Assembly (NCBI RefSeq): GCF_040183065.1
Contig: NW_027185565.1
Span: 973,501-1,037,500 of the forward strand
Reading direction: 5' to 3'
Source of the DNA: Periplaneta americana
Taxonomy: Eukaryota; Arthropoda; Insecta; Blattodea; Blattidae
Length of the DNA: 64,000 nt
Made by a program: the position numbers and the translations under genes. Shown here piece by piece: positions 23,352 through 33,699 of this stretch. The notes beneath the pieces are model-generated. The model did not search any database. It was not told the DNA's origin and worked only from the letters and a program-made list of their open reading frames with translations. Every line of letters starts with the position of its first letter. Position 1 is the first letter of the stretch.

Positions 23352-23946
23352 AATTGAGGAGCGTTTTTGCAAAAGTCGATAGATGCAGAAATTTTCGAAA
23401 ATGAGTTATATATGGATATCGTATGTTTTCTGGCTTCGGAATCGATCTATGAACTCGGATTTAGCAAAACGTGATTCATACTGTGTGTAGACACTACCAA
23501 ACCTTCCAGGTTTTTTCAAAACTCGATAGATGCTTTCACTTAGTTAAAGCAAAAATCGATAGATGCTCGATTCCTTATTTGAAATATGTGCAGGGTCAAA
23601 TAAAATAGTTTTCAGCGTAGTATTTCAGACAATTTAAGTTTATTTGGATTGCCGACAGAATTGGAATGTTATTATTTTGTCGCCTAGCGGTAAAATCGCT
23701 GAGACGGAAGCTATTTGATCTCCCTCCCCAAACTAAAGCTTCGCTGTTTAGGATTTCTCGCATAACTGTAAATTACTGAGGCGAAAACTATTTATGTACT
23801 TCTCCCAATCAACTTGACAGTGAAGTGGCGAATATGAAGTAAAATATTTTTCAAAGCAGTATTCATTCACGTATGACTTCAGACGAGTTTTAAGTAAGAG
23901 CGTTTTCCAATGTTCTGATGTTCTAGTTAGTTTCTGTGTGTGAATA

Positions 23947-25560
23947 ATGGATCCAGAAGATGAAATGATTATGATTCAAGAAGTAGTAAATGGTAGGAAA
24001 TCCAGAACTAAAGAGAAGATTCCTCGTACAGGGAAGCGTAAAACAAAGGAGCATGAACCGAATATAAAATGCCCTCGTGGACTTGCAAACTCTTCCTCCA
24101 ATCCAAAAGCTTTAATGAAGTAAGCAGTGTAAAATGGCAGAGTTAACCTTGGATGACATTAGTGCATTTCACAATAAATTTAAGATTTTATGCAAAATAA
24201 ATCAGGACAAATTACTTATTATGTCCTTGGCCATCACATCACCAAAGCGTAGGGTGGTGAATATCGAGTCTTCGAAAGGAAAACAAAGTGTGTCAATTAC
24301 ATACATTATCAGGGAAACAGATGGACAGATTATCCCTGTTTGTGCGTCAAGTTTCCAAGGCATAACTGGTTTCTCGAAGGACCGATTCTCTTCTGGCAAA
24401 TAGATTCTACTCTACAGCACAGTCACCAAGGGATAATAGAGGAGGAAATACTGCAGCTAAGAAGTATGAGAATCTTACAATAGCAATTAAAAATTACATA
24501 AAGATGTACAAATGCAGAGAGAGTCACTATACTAGGGGAAAATCTAGTAGGGGATATCTGCCTCCAGAACTGTCTATAAAAAAATGTGGACACATTTCTG
24601 TGAAAAAAGAAAAAAAACTTGGACTACTTGAGACTTACTCACTCTCGAAGTATAAACATATATTTTACAGTTATTTCAACCTGTAATTTAAAACTCCCGT
24701 ACTGATTCCTGCTCAACCTGTAAGATAGGCCTATTCCAAAATAAAGGCAGAGACAGACTTGGTAAAAGAAATGAACTCAGGACCCAATATAGACCACATA
24801 AACTTCGTGCAGACAAGTTTTACAAAATTATGAAAGATGATAATCCAGAATTAATAAAGATATGTTTTGACTTTAAACAAAATCAACCTCTGCCGAAATT
24901 ATCGGTGGGCGAAGTGTTCTACGCAAGACAAGTATGGCTGTACAACCTACGTGTTATGATACATTCAAAAAGACAAGAAATTAAGGACATTTCATTCTAT
25001 ATTTGGTTGGAGACTCAGTCATCAAGGGATGTAACTAAGTCGCATCTGTATTGCTAGATTTTTTAATATAGAAAAAAATCCGCAACTAATGCCCCTTCCA
25101 CCATTCATCTGTTTTCTGATTCTTCTGCCAGTCAGAACAAGAATAGCATTATGATGGCAACTCTCATGATTTTTTTTCGGAGCAAAACAACATTTTTACT
25201 CGCATTCTCCATTTCTTTCCGATACACGGTCATAGTTATAGGCCTATGGCTCCAGATCGTGTTTTCGGAAGAACAGAAAAAGACTACAGGAGAATGGAAG
25301 ACATACTGACTCCCAATGGCTACCACAAGATACTAGAAAATCATGGCACAGTCAAAAATCTCAACAAGGACTGGAAAATCATGGACTTAAAATCGAGTAC
25401 TCAAAAGATGTTAAGATCGACACTACCATTTAAGATGGCTCCGCAGCGAGTGATCACTTACAGTAAAACTTTGGGGAAACATCGTAATGTTTCTGTTACT
25501 GTGCAAAACACATAGGCTACACAGTGTGTCCAGTGGCAGTGTGTGTGCTAAAGCAAAAAA
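23947..25560 (+). pseudogene. Element D protein relic (possible DUF7869-type)
   Basis: Successive open pieces: a basic N-terminal stretch at 23947-24123; MAELTLDDISAFHNKFKIL with ITGFSKDRFSSGK at 24134-24403; MYKCRESHYTRGKSSRGYLP with YSLSKYKHIFYSYFNL at 24504-24686; MKDDNPELIKICFDFKQNQP with FYARQVWLYNL and ISFYIWLETQ at 24830-25057; and DRVFGRTEKDYRRMEDIL onward at 25247-25515. The order ('D..FH.kf', 'c.e.HYSR', 'YY.RqLw.YNl', 'fG.iEk..rk') matches a large family of uncharacterised animal transposon proteins that I believe is DUF7869-related. The segment expected to carry catalytic Asp residues (about 25060-25240) is decayed. Several stops and shifts are present. Confidence 0.55.
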
Positions 25561-25810
25561 TTAAAACATGTGGTAGTATGTTAAACTCCCCTGTTCTTTC
25601 AGAAGTCAACATGGTGTCAAAAGAAAAAAGAGTGACGTTAAGAAACTCACGCAGTATTTCGAAGTAACAGGCGAGGCAAAGGATTTCTACACAACAGTTC
25701 TAGCAGATGTGTCCCATTAGACTTCTGTGATAAAATTGTACTTTTGTGTTGACACTAATAATTTTCTTCAATTTTATTGGTGTTGTAATAAGATTCATAT
25801 GAAGATAGAC

Positions 25811-26230
25811 TGCATCTATCGACTTTTGAAAAAATCTTATTTTTTGCGCCTAAAACTGACAAGTGATAAAAAAGTGCTTACATTTTTCAAACCTACTTTC
25901 ATTGCCTCAGAACAAAGAACACTTCCCGTCAAAATTGTTGTTGTAAAATATATATTTGTATGTTTAAATTAAAAAATGTAATTTCTGTAAAATCTTGATT
26001 TCTGCATCTATCGACTTTTGAAAAAATTCTTGTATTTTGCGCCTAAAACTGACAAGTAATAAAAAAGTGCTTATATTTTTCAAACCTACTTTCATTGCCT
26101 CAGAACCAAGAATGCTTCCTGTGAAAATTGTTGTTGTAAAATAAATATTTCTATCTTTAAATTTTAAAAAATGTAATTTCTGTAAAATCTTGATTTCTGC
26201 ATCTATCGACTTTTGCAAAAACGCTCCTCA
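25811..26230. repeat. Subterminal tandem repeat of element D
   Basis: Two full units of about 191-196 bp begin at 25811 and 26002 with TGCATCTATCGACTTTTG. A third start at 26198 merges into the right terminal repeat. The units differ by small changes only, so the duplication is recent relative to the decay of the coding part. Confidence 0.9.
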
Positions 26231-26485
26231 ATTGTAAACTTTGTACCTTATTTTTATATGGATTGGGAGTTACGAATTTTATAATTACAAATTATTGTTC
26301 CTTTATATTATTTTCTTGTTCTAAGGCTGTGAACGATTGGAGCACATGTTTGGTTACCACCCAGCTGTACATGTTAGTCATTCTGCTTTACTGACACCGA
26401 GAGACGCTCTACTACTTCCCACTCGATAGAGATATAATTCAAGCTCTCACAACTTAACAGTTCTGGTACCAACTTCCTAGCTCTA

Positions 26486-26760
26486 CTTATGAAATGCATG
26501 AGGAACCATTACATAGTGTCAAAGTCACATTTTGGTGTGCAATAGCGTCATTTGGTATCATCGATCCTTATTTCTTTACGGACGATAATGGGACATCTGT
26601 TACTGTAACATCACAGCGATTGGTCCGAATAATTCAAGGATTTTTGTCTCCACAAATTGCCAATAATTCTCTCATCAATAGAGACACGTGGTTTCAACAG
26701 GTTGGCGCCACCAGTCACAAGGCTAGACTAGACTAGACTAGACTTGAAAAATTCGTGCAA
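26486..26760 (+). pseudogene. Mariner-like transposase, C-terminal part
   Basis: It continues the gene split by hAT-3: MHEEPLHSVKVTFWCAIASF, then GIIDPYFFTDDNGTSVTVTS and DTWFQQVGATSHKARLD. In this family the last block is normally WFQQDGAtaHta, where the Asp is the second catalytic residue; here it is Val. The loss of that Asp and a short AGACT microsatellite at 26723-26745 show the copy is inactive. Confidence 0.75.
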
Positions 26761-26780
26761 CGAAATGGATTCCACCTGCG

Positions 26781-27252
26781 GGCTTTAGTGTTCAGAAAAT
26801 AAAATTTTCATAAGGTAGCTACAGGTAAATGCCGTTGTGTACACTTTAAGTGTGAAGTGAAAGTTTCGTTTCAAAGTAATCAGTGCAATAATTATAAAAG
26901 TTTTAAAAGCGTTCGTTTCATTCCTCGCCTTGTATTAAGAGTAGGCCCTAAAGTATTGCTTTTTCGGAAGTAGTCAAGCAAGTGGTATTGCCTTACTCTT
27001 TAAGTCGAAACTGGGTGATGAGTTTGAGGTATAAAATGTATTAAACCTAACGCTCCTCCCAAAAATATCGTTGAGAATATACACAAACGAATTTCAAAAC
27101 TTTCTAAGAGAGATCATGTAGTTATAGTGGGTGGGCCAGGTAATAGCGTGGATAACAATTAGAACTATTCTATTTGTAAACGTTGTCAACAACGTAACTG
27201 AAGTGAGCCTCTATAGCCTACCAATGTGGGATTCCTCGGTCTTTTCAGCAGG
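26781..27252. other. No gene seen
   Basis: AT-rich sequence between the mariner-like relic and J copy 2, with no supported feature. Confidence 0.5.
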
Positions 27253-27395
27253 TAAAGCTGTAAAAATAAGTGACAGCACTCATGAACAACGAATATTTTG
27301 TAACTCCACTTCGGATAACGGTGATGCTACATGATGCCTGCGCTTATTGGAGCAGTTTCGGAACTATGATGGTTAAGCAGGAGTCATTCGATATC

Positions 27396-27470
27396 TGGGA
27401 CTCGTAGAAGCAGCAGTAGAGTGCTCGGTTAACGATTCGAAACTTGTGAGTTCGAGCCTTGTTCAAGTTA
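27396..27470 (+). repeat. tRNA-like block 2 of J copy 2
   Basis: ACTCGTAGAAGCAGCAGTAG (A-box region) and GTGAGTTCGAGCC (B-box-like). It is homologous to 11722-11792 and 28607-28680. The stems pair poorly, so it is not a functional tRNA. Confidence 0.65.
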
Positions 27471-27734
27471 TCATTTTATTTTATTATCTTCGTTAACGAT
27501 ATAAATAATATTCAAGTTACCTTTTATATTCTGCTATCATTCTTTAGCGATAAAATAATATTCAAGTTATCATTTATATTCTGTTATTGTTCTTTAGCCA
27601 TATGGATTACATAATAGAAATTTAAATGTTAGTTTTGGAACAATAATTCTTATACAAGTGTTAGTTTCTTCTTCTTCTTATATTATTAGCTTACTTTGTA
27701 CTATCCTCTAACATAATAACTTGAAAGGAAGTGA

Positions 27735-27806
27735 CGAGAATTTGAACCTGAGACGTTGACATCTAAATTTCGAAGTTTTTCCGACTGAGCTACGGGGGGC
27801 ACAGGT
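27735..27806 (-). repeat. tRNA-like block 1 of J copy 2
   Basis: On the minus strand: CCCGTAGCTCAGTCGG (A-box) and CAGGTTCAAATTCTCG (B-box), homologous to 10452-10525. Confidence 0.65.
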
Positions 27807-28606
27807 AAAGAATCATATGCAGAAAAATTGGTCCAATCCCCCTCCAAGACGTCTTGATGATTTGTGGAAGCTCATCCAGGATGCCTGGAATGCCGTGGCT
27901 GAGAACAGTCGCTAAGCCTATTTGAATAAAAATTAGTCGATTCCAAGCCCACTCGAATACAAGATGTGATGAAGATGGGTGAAAGATGGATTAAATATTG
28001 AATCGTGGCTTTTTGTTTTTAAACTTTAAAGTGTTTGAATTTTTTTTTTGGCAGACACCAGTAAATTTGTTTTGTTTATGTCACGAAAGATATTTGTTTC
28101 TGAGAATAAAATCTTTCTTTCTATTGGCAGCCATAATGTCACAATAAATAATGCTAAAGTCATGGCATAATCATCAACCTGACGGTATGTAATATAACAG
28201 TCATAAAAAAGATAGGCTCAAGTATATTTTCTTCTCTCTCTTAAACCAAAAAAATAAACATAAAAAGCAATAGGTGCACCTCATGAATACTAGCCCGGAA
28301 CGCTACCACTACGCTAGAATAATAACATGCAGCACACTTCAATTATAACTGTAGATATCAGGCCACATGATCAAACAACATGTAACATCGCCTGTCTCCG
28401 AATTGTAACGGAAATACCCGAAGGAAACTTAGCTGCTAGAGAGCGGCCACTTTTTCTTTTGACAGCTGTACAGTTGTCAAAAAAAAAAAGTGGCCGCACT
28501 CGTGAACAACGAATATTTTCAAAGTCCACTTCGGGTCACGGCGTTGTTACACGATGCATGTGCTTGTAGAAGTAGTTCCGGAACTATGTAAGTAATCCGT
28601 ATCTTC

Positions 28607-28680
28607 GTCTCGTAGACCAGCGGTAGAGTGCTTGCCTAATGATTCGAAGTTTGAGGGTTCGTGCCTGCTTTAAATTTTCA
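28607..28680 (+). repeat. tRNA-like block 2 of J copy 3
   Basis: TCTCGTAGACCAGCGGTAGA (A-box), then GAGGGTTCGTGCC (B-box-like). This is the best preserved of the three block 2 copies, but the anticodon stem does not form. Confidence 0.7.
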
Positions 28681-29317
28681 TTTTATTTTAAATCGATCTT
28701 TAGCGATATAAATAATATTCAAATTATCATTTGTATTCTGTTATCATCCTTTATTGATATCAAGTTATTTATATTTTGTTATCGTTCTTTTAGCGATATA
28801 AATAATATTCAAGTTGTATTTTTTTGTATTCTGTTATCGTTCTTTAGAGATATAATTAATATTGAAGTCATCACTTGTAGGCCTATTCTGTTATAATTCT
28901 TTAACGATATGAATAATATTCACGTTTTTTATATCTGTTATCGTTCTTTTAAGGTATAAATAATTTTCAAGTTATCAATTATATTCTATGTTCGTTCTTC
29001 AGCGTTTCAGTATTCAAGTTATTTATATTATGTTATTGTTCTTTCGCGATATAAATAATCTGTATATTATGTAATTATCATAATACAAATAACCATTTTT
29101 CTTTGTAAACTAAGTTATTTTATTTAAATAATTAAATATATATTTTATAATATCTTATATTAATTTAAAAAACCGATATTTATCATTTATACTCTGTGAT
29201 ACTGCATACAAATATTCAAGTTATTTATATTGTTATCGTTCTTTAGCGACATAAACAACATTCGAGTTATAATTTATATTCAGTTATCGTTCTTTAGCGA
29301 TATAAATAACATAAACT
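28680..29317. repeat. AT-rich minisatellite of J copy 3
   Basis: About ten degenerate units share TTATCGTTCTTTAGCGATAT followed by AAATAATATTCAAGTT. Clear copies are near 28690, 28740, 28785, 28840, 28892, 28940, 29033, 29240 and 29285. It is the inverse complement of the array in copy 1. Confidence 0.85.
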
Positions 29318-29751
29318 TAGAGGAGAAGGTCCAAATATGGGCTACCAGTTTCATTTTATGTAATTTCTCGAAATCAGTACAGGAATAAAGCAGAAAATTG
29401 TTTGCAAGTAAATACTGGAAGTATATTCCTTAATACTAAATCAATAACAAATTAATATAAATAGCAGTTTTAGCACAGAAAAAAATATTTTACTGAAGTT
29501 GCAAAATTCATCATTTTAATAGAGTGGTCCAAATATGGGCTACCAATAACATTTTTTTAAGCACTTAACTCAAATGTTGGGAATTAACGTAAATAATAAT
29601 TATATTGTTTGACATCAGTTAAATGAGATTTAAGTGTTATGAAACTGTAAGATTACATATGTATTGTGTAATCAATTAAAAAATTTCAAACTGAGGAAGA
29701 AAATATTGTTCATCATTCAAACAGCACAACTTATTTACAGAAGTCATACAT

Positions 29752-31627
29752 TTACTCTTCTTTCTTTGCACTTGCACAGTCACTGTGTGCCCACATGCAA
29801 CACATAAAACACCTTATCCACAGTTCACCGGCAGTGTCATCGGAAAACTTTCCTTCACATGCTGTATCTTCATCGTCCCCTGGTTTTGTTTTGCCTACAG
29901 GACAATCAAGATCACTCTCACCACTCTCGACAAGTTCCATAGGCATACCTACATCGGGCTCAGAATCAAAATTCTTTTGTTGGGATTTCCTTGCTTTTCC
30001 TTTTCCTTTCCCTTTGTTCTTCTTTCTTTTAAGACCCACTTGTGTCTTTCCTCCAGCTTCTACTTCATCGAGATTTAAATATCTCTTTTTGTAGACTGAA
30101 GTCTGGCAGTAGTTTTATGCAGTGATTCTGAAAGCCTAGATTTGTATAGGGTTCCAGTTATAAGGCAAGAACCCGCACTCTTTGCCCCACGATTACTCGC
30201 CTTCTTTGATGCCACAGGAAGCGGTGAGATATAAAAGGGCTCACTAGAGTAGCCGTTAATGGTCCAGGAAGTTGACTGGGTGTCCCAGGCTGATCTGACT
30301 TGTCAACAGGAGGCAAGACAGAAGCTAGCTGTTGAGACGAAGTCGATGGCTGCGATACAGATTGTCGTAGAGATGCTGACATGTTGCTATCTTTACTGCA
30401 CGTCTTCCCTGATTCCGCTACAGCTGCTAGGAAGTCTGCATCAGAAAACGTTTCTGTTTGGTGGACAGATTCCTGTCTCCTTGAAACCATTGACGGCAAT
30501 TTCCCCAGTCTGAACCTTCAGATATGCCTTTCCAAAGAGGTCCATGATGTCGTAGGCTGTGACAGGTCTTTGGTTTTTACGCAGCCACAACCTTATTTCC
30601 TCACTTTAATAATTCTTCAAGGACCCATGAATGTTTTGTCAAGGGGCTGCATTTTATGGCTTGAGTGAGACGGAAGGGAAATTATTGTGATATGATTAGC
30701 TCGTGCCATATCAATGACATCCAAGTTTCGAACATGACTGTAATGGCCATCCAGTACAAGGAGTACTGGAGATTCTTCTTTTGTGGCAACTTTCTCAATG
30801 AAATGGATGAGCCACTGTGTAAAAATATTACTTTGTACCCACCCAGATGGGCAAAACCAATGGCTCCCGGTGGACTTCCTCTCATGAGCTGATCTGACAT
30901 GTTCTTCCTGGGGAAAATCACTGTTGGTGGTACAAAGTGCCCACTGGCACTCATGCAGGTAATGACGGTGATTGTAGCACCCCTTTCCGCTGAAGTCAAC
31001 GCTCCTACTTACCTCTCCTTTTCTTCCAATGACATACGGTATTTTGCTTTGCACTATTGTCAGGCCTATTTCGTCCACGTTGTATACCCGGTCCTCCGGA
31101 TAATTGTGTTTATTGTAGGCTTCTAACAGAAGATCAAAAAATTTTCCTACATTCTCTCTATTAAACCCTAATGCTCGGGCAAATGAGGTGCCGCATGGTA
31201 TTCGAAAAGAGAGAGCATTCTTATGGCGTTGCAAAAAAGATCTACCCAAGACCTTCCTGCTTCACCTGATACGAAAGGGTGAGATAGATTGTTCTGTAAC
31301 GCAATCTGAAAAGCCATTCTCCTCACATCACCAAGAGCTCACCCAAAAATCTTTCTTCCATAGCAAGTAGATAAACTACAAGAAGTTTCTCCAGTTCCTC
31401 TCCAAGTAAGGGCTTTCGTCCTAATTTTGTTCTCGCAGCATGGCAGGAGTGACTAGTGTCTTTTTAGACAAAGTTTGTAACGTTGTGCGAGGAACATTGA
31501 AATATTTCGATGCTTTTAGAGTTCCCATCTTCCCCTCCCTTACTGCAACTATTGCTTTCTCCATGTCCTCAGCTTCCCATAATTTTCTAGTACTTCTTGG
31601 TACATATTTTGGTTTTGATCGTGGCAT
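29752..31627 (-). pseudogene. pogo/Tigger-type transposase with PHD-like tail
   Basis: N-terminus (31627 downward): a psq/CENP-B-type helix-turn-helix in MEKAIVAVREGKMGTLKASK and YFNVPRTTLQ. Catalytic domain: VYNVDEIGLTIVQSK (first Asp), LVLDGHYSHVRNLDV (second Asp) and HKMQPLDKTFMGP (third Asp), the DDD pattern of DDE_1. C-terminus: a Ser/Pro-rich linker, a Lys-rich patch and a Cys cluster, WIRCFMCCMWAHSDCA, resembling half a PHD finger. Between the first and second Asp the reading shifts frame and later returns (the other frame carries GHFVPPTVIFPRKNM), and a gap lies at 31250-31420. Dead copy of an autonomous element. Confidence 0.85.
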
Positions 31628-31825
31628 CCTGAAAATTCAAACCGATTTTAAGTCTTTCTGTCTATTAAAAAAATGTGGCCTGAATATGGGCTACTAGCCC
31701 GTATTCGGACCACACACAGTAGCCCATATTTAGACCATAATGCTACTAAATTTTAAAAAATTATAATGGTTATACGTTGATGGTAGTAAACGAAATTTGC
31801 ATCGCTGTACGAAGTCCTATCTATA

Positions 31826-33310
31826 CAGGGTGTTTAAAAAATACGGGGCATAACTTCAGGTATGTATTTCCCACATGTAGACAATCAAAATAGTTCATTA
31901 CAACATGTGTCCGGAAATGCTTCATTTCCGAGATATGGCCTTCACAACATTGAAATTCACCGGAACGTTTTTCTTTCCGCAGGTCGTTGTCATTACAGAA
32001 GATGTTCAAAATGCCCACCTCCTGCTTGAATACAGACCTCACATCGATCTCTCATTGATCTGCGAACACGATCCCAAACTCCAGGAGTATTGCGTATGTC
32101 CTCAGAACATGCCACAATTCGATTCCGAAGGGATTCCAAATCAGGCACCGGAGACGAATAAACCAATGATTTTAAATGGCCCCACAAGTAGAAATCGAGA
32201 GGGTTCAGATCAGGTGAGCGTGGAGGCCAAGCAAATGGGCCACCTCTACCTATCCATCGATCAGGAAACCTTCGATCCAAGTACCGGCGAGCCGTACGAC
32301 TGAAGTGTGCAGGAGCGCCATCATGCAAGAAGTGAATGTGTTGACGATTGATCAGTGGAGTGTCTTCTAAAACATGAGGTATGGTGTTTTCCAGGAAGTT
32401 TGTGTACGCCTGCCCCGTAAGTCTGTTTACAAGTACATGGGGTCCAACTAATCGATCACCAATGATACCGGCCCACATGTTGAGGGAGAACCGCACCTGG
32501 TGATGAGATGGAACAGTTGCACGTGGGTTTTCATACGCCCATACATGCTGATTGTGGAAATTTGTTATGCCATCGCGTGTGAACTGTGTTCCATCTGTAA
32601 ATAATACTAAGGCAGGAAAGTTCGGATTTACACCACACTGCTGCAAGAACCACTGACAGAACCTAACTCGTGCAAGGTAATCTGCTGGTGACAGGGCCTG
32701 TACACGTTGCATATGATAAGGATACAATTCATACTCTTTCAACAGTCTCCAGACAGTCGTATGAGGAACATTGACTTGCAACGCTACCCTTCGTGTGCTG
32801 ATAGAAGCAGTCATGTTCACAGCCTCCAGAATCTCCTCCTGTACTTCTGGAGTTGTAGATCTTGGTCGTCCCCTTCCCAAGCCAGGAGAGTTAAATTTTC
32901 CATACTCGCACAGACGGTAATGGAGACGTACAAATGTCTTCCGATCTGGACATTGTCACTATGGGTACCTCTCCTGGTACAAGAGACGAGCCAGCGCAGC
33001 ATTGCCGTCCGCCTTACTGTACATGAAGTGTATTTCTGCCAGCTCTTGATTTGAATACATGTCGCACAGTCTAACGCCTACACAACACTGAATGTAACCT
33101 TCACCTCGGAATGAACTGTCAGAGTGCCCTCTTAATGTCTCCTTTGACGGCAACGACCTGCGGAAAGAAAACCGTTCCGGGGAATTTCAATGTTGTGAAG
33201 GCCATAACTTGGAAATAAAGCATTTCCGGACACATGTTATAATGAACTATTTTGATTGTCTATATGTGGGAAATACCTGAAATTATGCCCCGTATTTTTG
33301 AAACAGCCTG
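31826..33310 (-). mobile_element. Mariner-like element with long TIRs
   Basis: The ends read CAGGGTGTTTAAAAAATACG and the complement of CAGGCTGTTTCAAAAATACG, bordered by TA (31824-31825 and 33311-33312). The inverted repeats continue for about 160 bp on each side (31826-31990 and 33150-33310), unusually long for mariners. A transposase relic fills the interior on the minus strand. The host is the pogo element, so this is the innermost layer of a three-level nest. Confidence 0.9.
31993..33060 (-). pseudogene. Mariner-like transposase (DD41D spacing)
   Basis: The N-terminus starts at 33060 with MYSNQELAEIHFMYSKADGN, a helix-turn-helix region. A frameshift near 32960 breaks it, and a 295-codon frame (32880-31993) follows with GRGRPRSTTPEVQEEILEAV. 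Catalytic motifs: ALVLFTDGTQFTRDG (first Asp; FTDEA is usual), HFLHDGAPAHFS (second Asp) and PPRSPDLNPLDFYLW (third Asp). I count 41 residues between the second Asp and the Asp of NPLD, so DD41D by the usual mariner counting. The C-terminus ends GGGHFEHLL. Only the N-terminal shift clearly kills it. Confidence 0.85.
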
Positions 33311-33699
33311 TATACTATGCAACTGATGTAACAGAATATTCGTAAGTTATGCAGAATAGTAGCAAAAAAGTATAAAGACTTACTGGTGAAAATTCTAGTT
33401 GCAGCCGGAACCACAAGCAACACTTTAACACAACCTACACACTTTCTCTTGTCTAGGGGACTGGAATCGGCAACAACCCCGCTTTGTGACCTTCAGAGGA
33501 AACAATTCCCATATTTACTTCCAGAGTGCAGCATCATGCAGTGCCGAAAACCACCCTAGCCCGTTTTTAGACCATAGCCCATTCTTGGACCTTCTCCTCT
33601 AATATTAGGTATGGAACAATACAGTTGCATAATACTGAAGTTAGTTTTTTCTTTTTATATTATTACATTATACTATCTTGAACCATAATAAAATGAAAA

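Larger units (their letters stand above)
23352..26233 (+). mobile_element. Element D: 2.9-kb transposon with 41-bp perfect TIRs
   Basis: A 41-bp perfect inverted repeat lies at 23352-23392 and 26193-26233; the left copy begins AATTGAGGAGCGTTTTTGC and contains AAAGTCGATAGATGCAG. The motif TCGATAGATGC occurs three times near the left end (23375, 23527, 23559) and three times inverted near the right end (25812, 26003, 26199). Both borders are AATT, which may be a 4-bp target duplication, but since AATT is palindromic it could equally be part of the repeat. Coding relics on the plus strand span 23947-25560. Confidence 0.8.
22642..26485. mobile_element. hAT-like element (hAT-3) inside the mariner-like gene
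   Basis: The left end reads AAGAGCTAGGGAGTTCGTAT and the right end is the complement of TAGAGCTAGGAAGTTGGTAC. It is bordered by a perfect 8-bp duplication, CTTATGAA, at 22634-22641 and 26486-26493. Removing the element with one duplication restores the host frame across TNPYE and MHEEPLHS. It holds a hAT C-terminal motif (23180-23350) and is itself interrupted by element D. Confidence 0.85.
21763..26780 (+). mobile_element. Mariner-like element split by later insertions
   Basis: The left end begins after TA at 21761-21762 (CAAGGTGAGCCAATGAAAC). Coding remnants are at 21902-22129, 22317-22633 and 26486-26760. The gaps are a 187-bp MITE and a 3.8-kb hAT-like insertion, both with clean target duplications. 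I could not find the right terminal repeat. The protein is of the broad insect mariner/Tc1 group. Confidence 0.7.
27255..28468 (+). mobile_element. Element J copy 2 (short form)
   Basis: The left end is a decayed terminal repeat (AAGCTGTAAAAATAAGTGAC, then GCACTCATGAACAACG). The right end is GCGGCCACTTTTTCTTTTGA then CAGCTG. Both are bordered by TA (27253-27254, 28469-28470). It carries tRNA-like block 2, a short minisatellite (27480-27600) and tRNA-like block 1. It lacks the LINE A block found in copies 1 and 3. Confidence 0.7.
29320..33599 (-). mobile_element. pogo/Tigger-type transposon with internal mariner insertion
   Basis: The terminal repeats read GAGGAGAAGGTCCAAATATG at the left and the complement of GAGGAGAAGGTCCAAGAATG at the right, bordered by TA (29318-29319 and 33600-33601). 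The length is 4,280 bp, or about 2,795 bp without the mariner-like insertion at 31826-33310. The 18-bp motif GGTCCAAATATGGGCTAC is repeated at both ends and internally. The minus strand encodes a decayed CENP-B-like transposase. It sits in the minisatellite of J copy 3. Confidence 0.9.

Noticed and set aside
29785..30094. Hydrophobic and Ser/Phe-rich plus-strand frames
   Set aside because: They are the reverse strand of the Lys-rich and Cys-rich tail of the pogo-type transposase.
31905..32303. 132-codon plus-strand open frame
   Set aside because: It is the opposite strand of the mariner-like transposase and shows no motif of its own.
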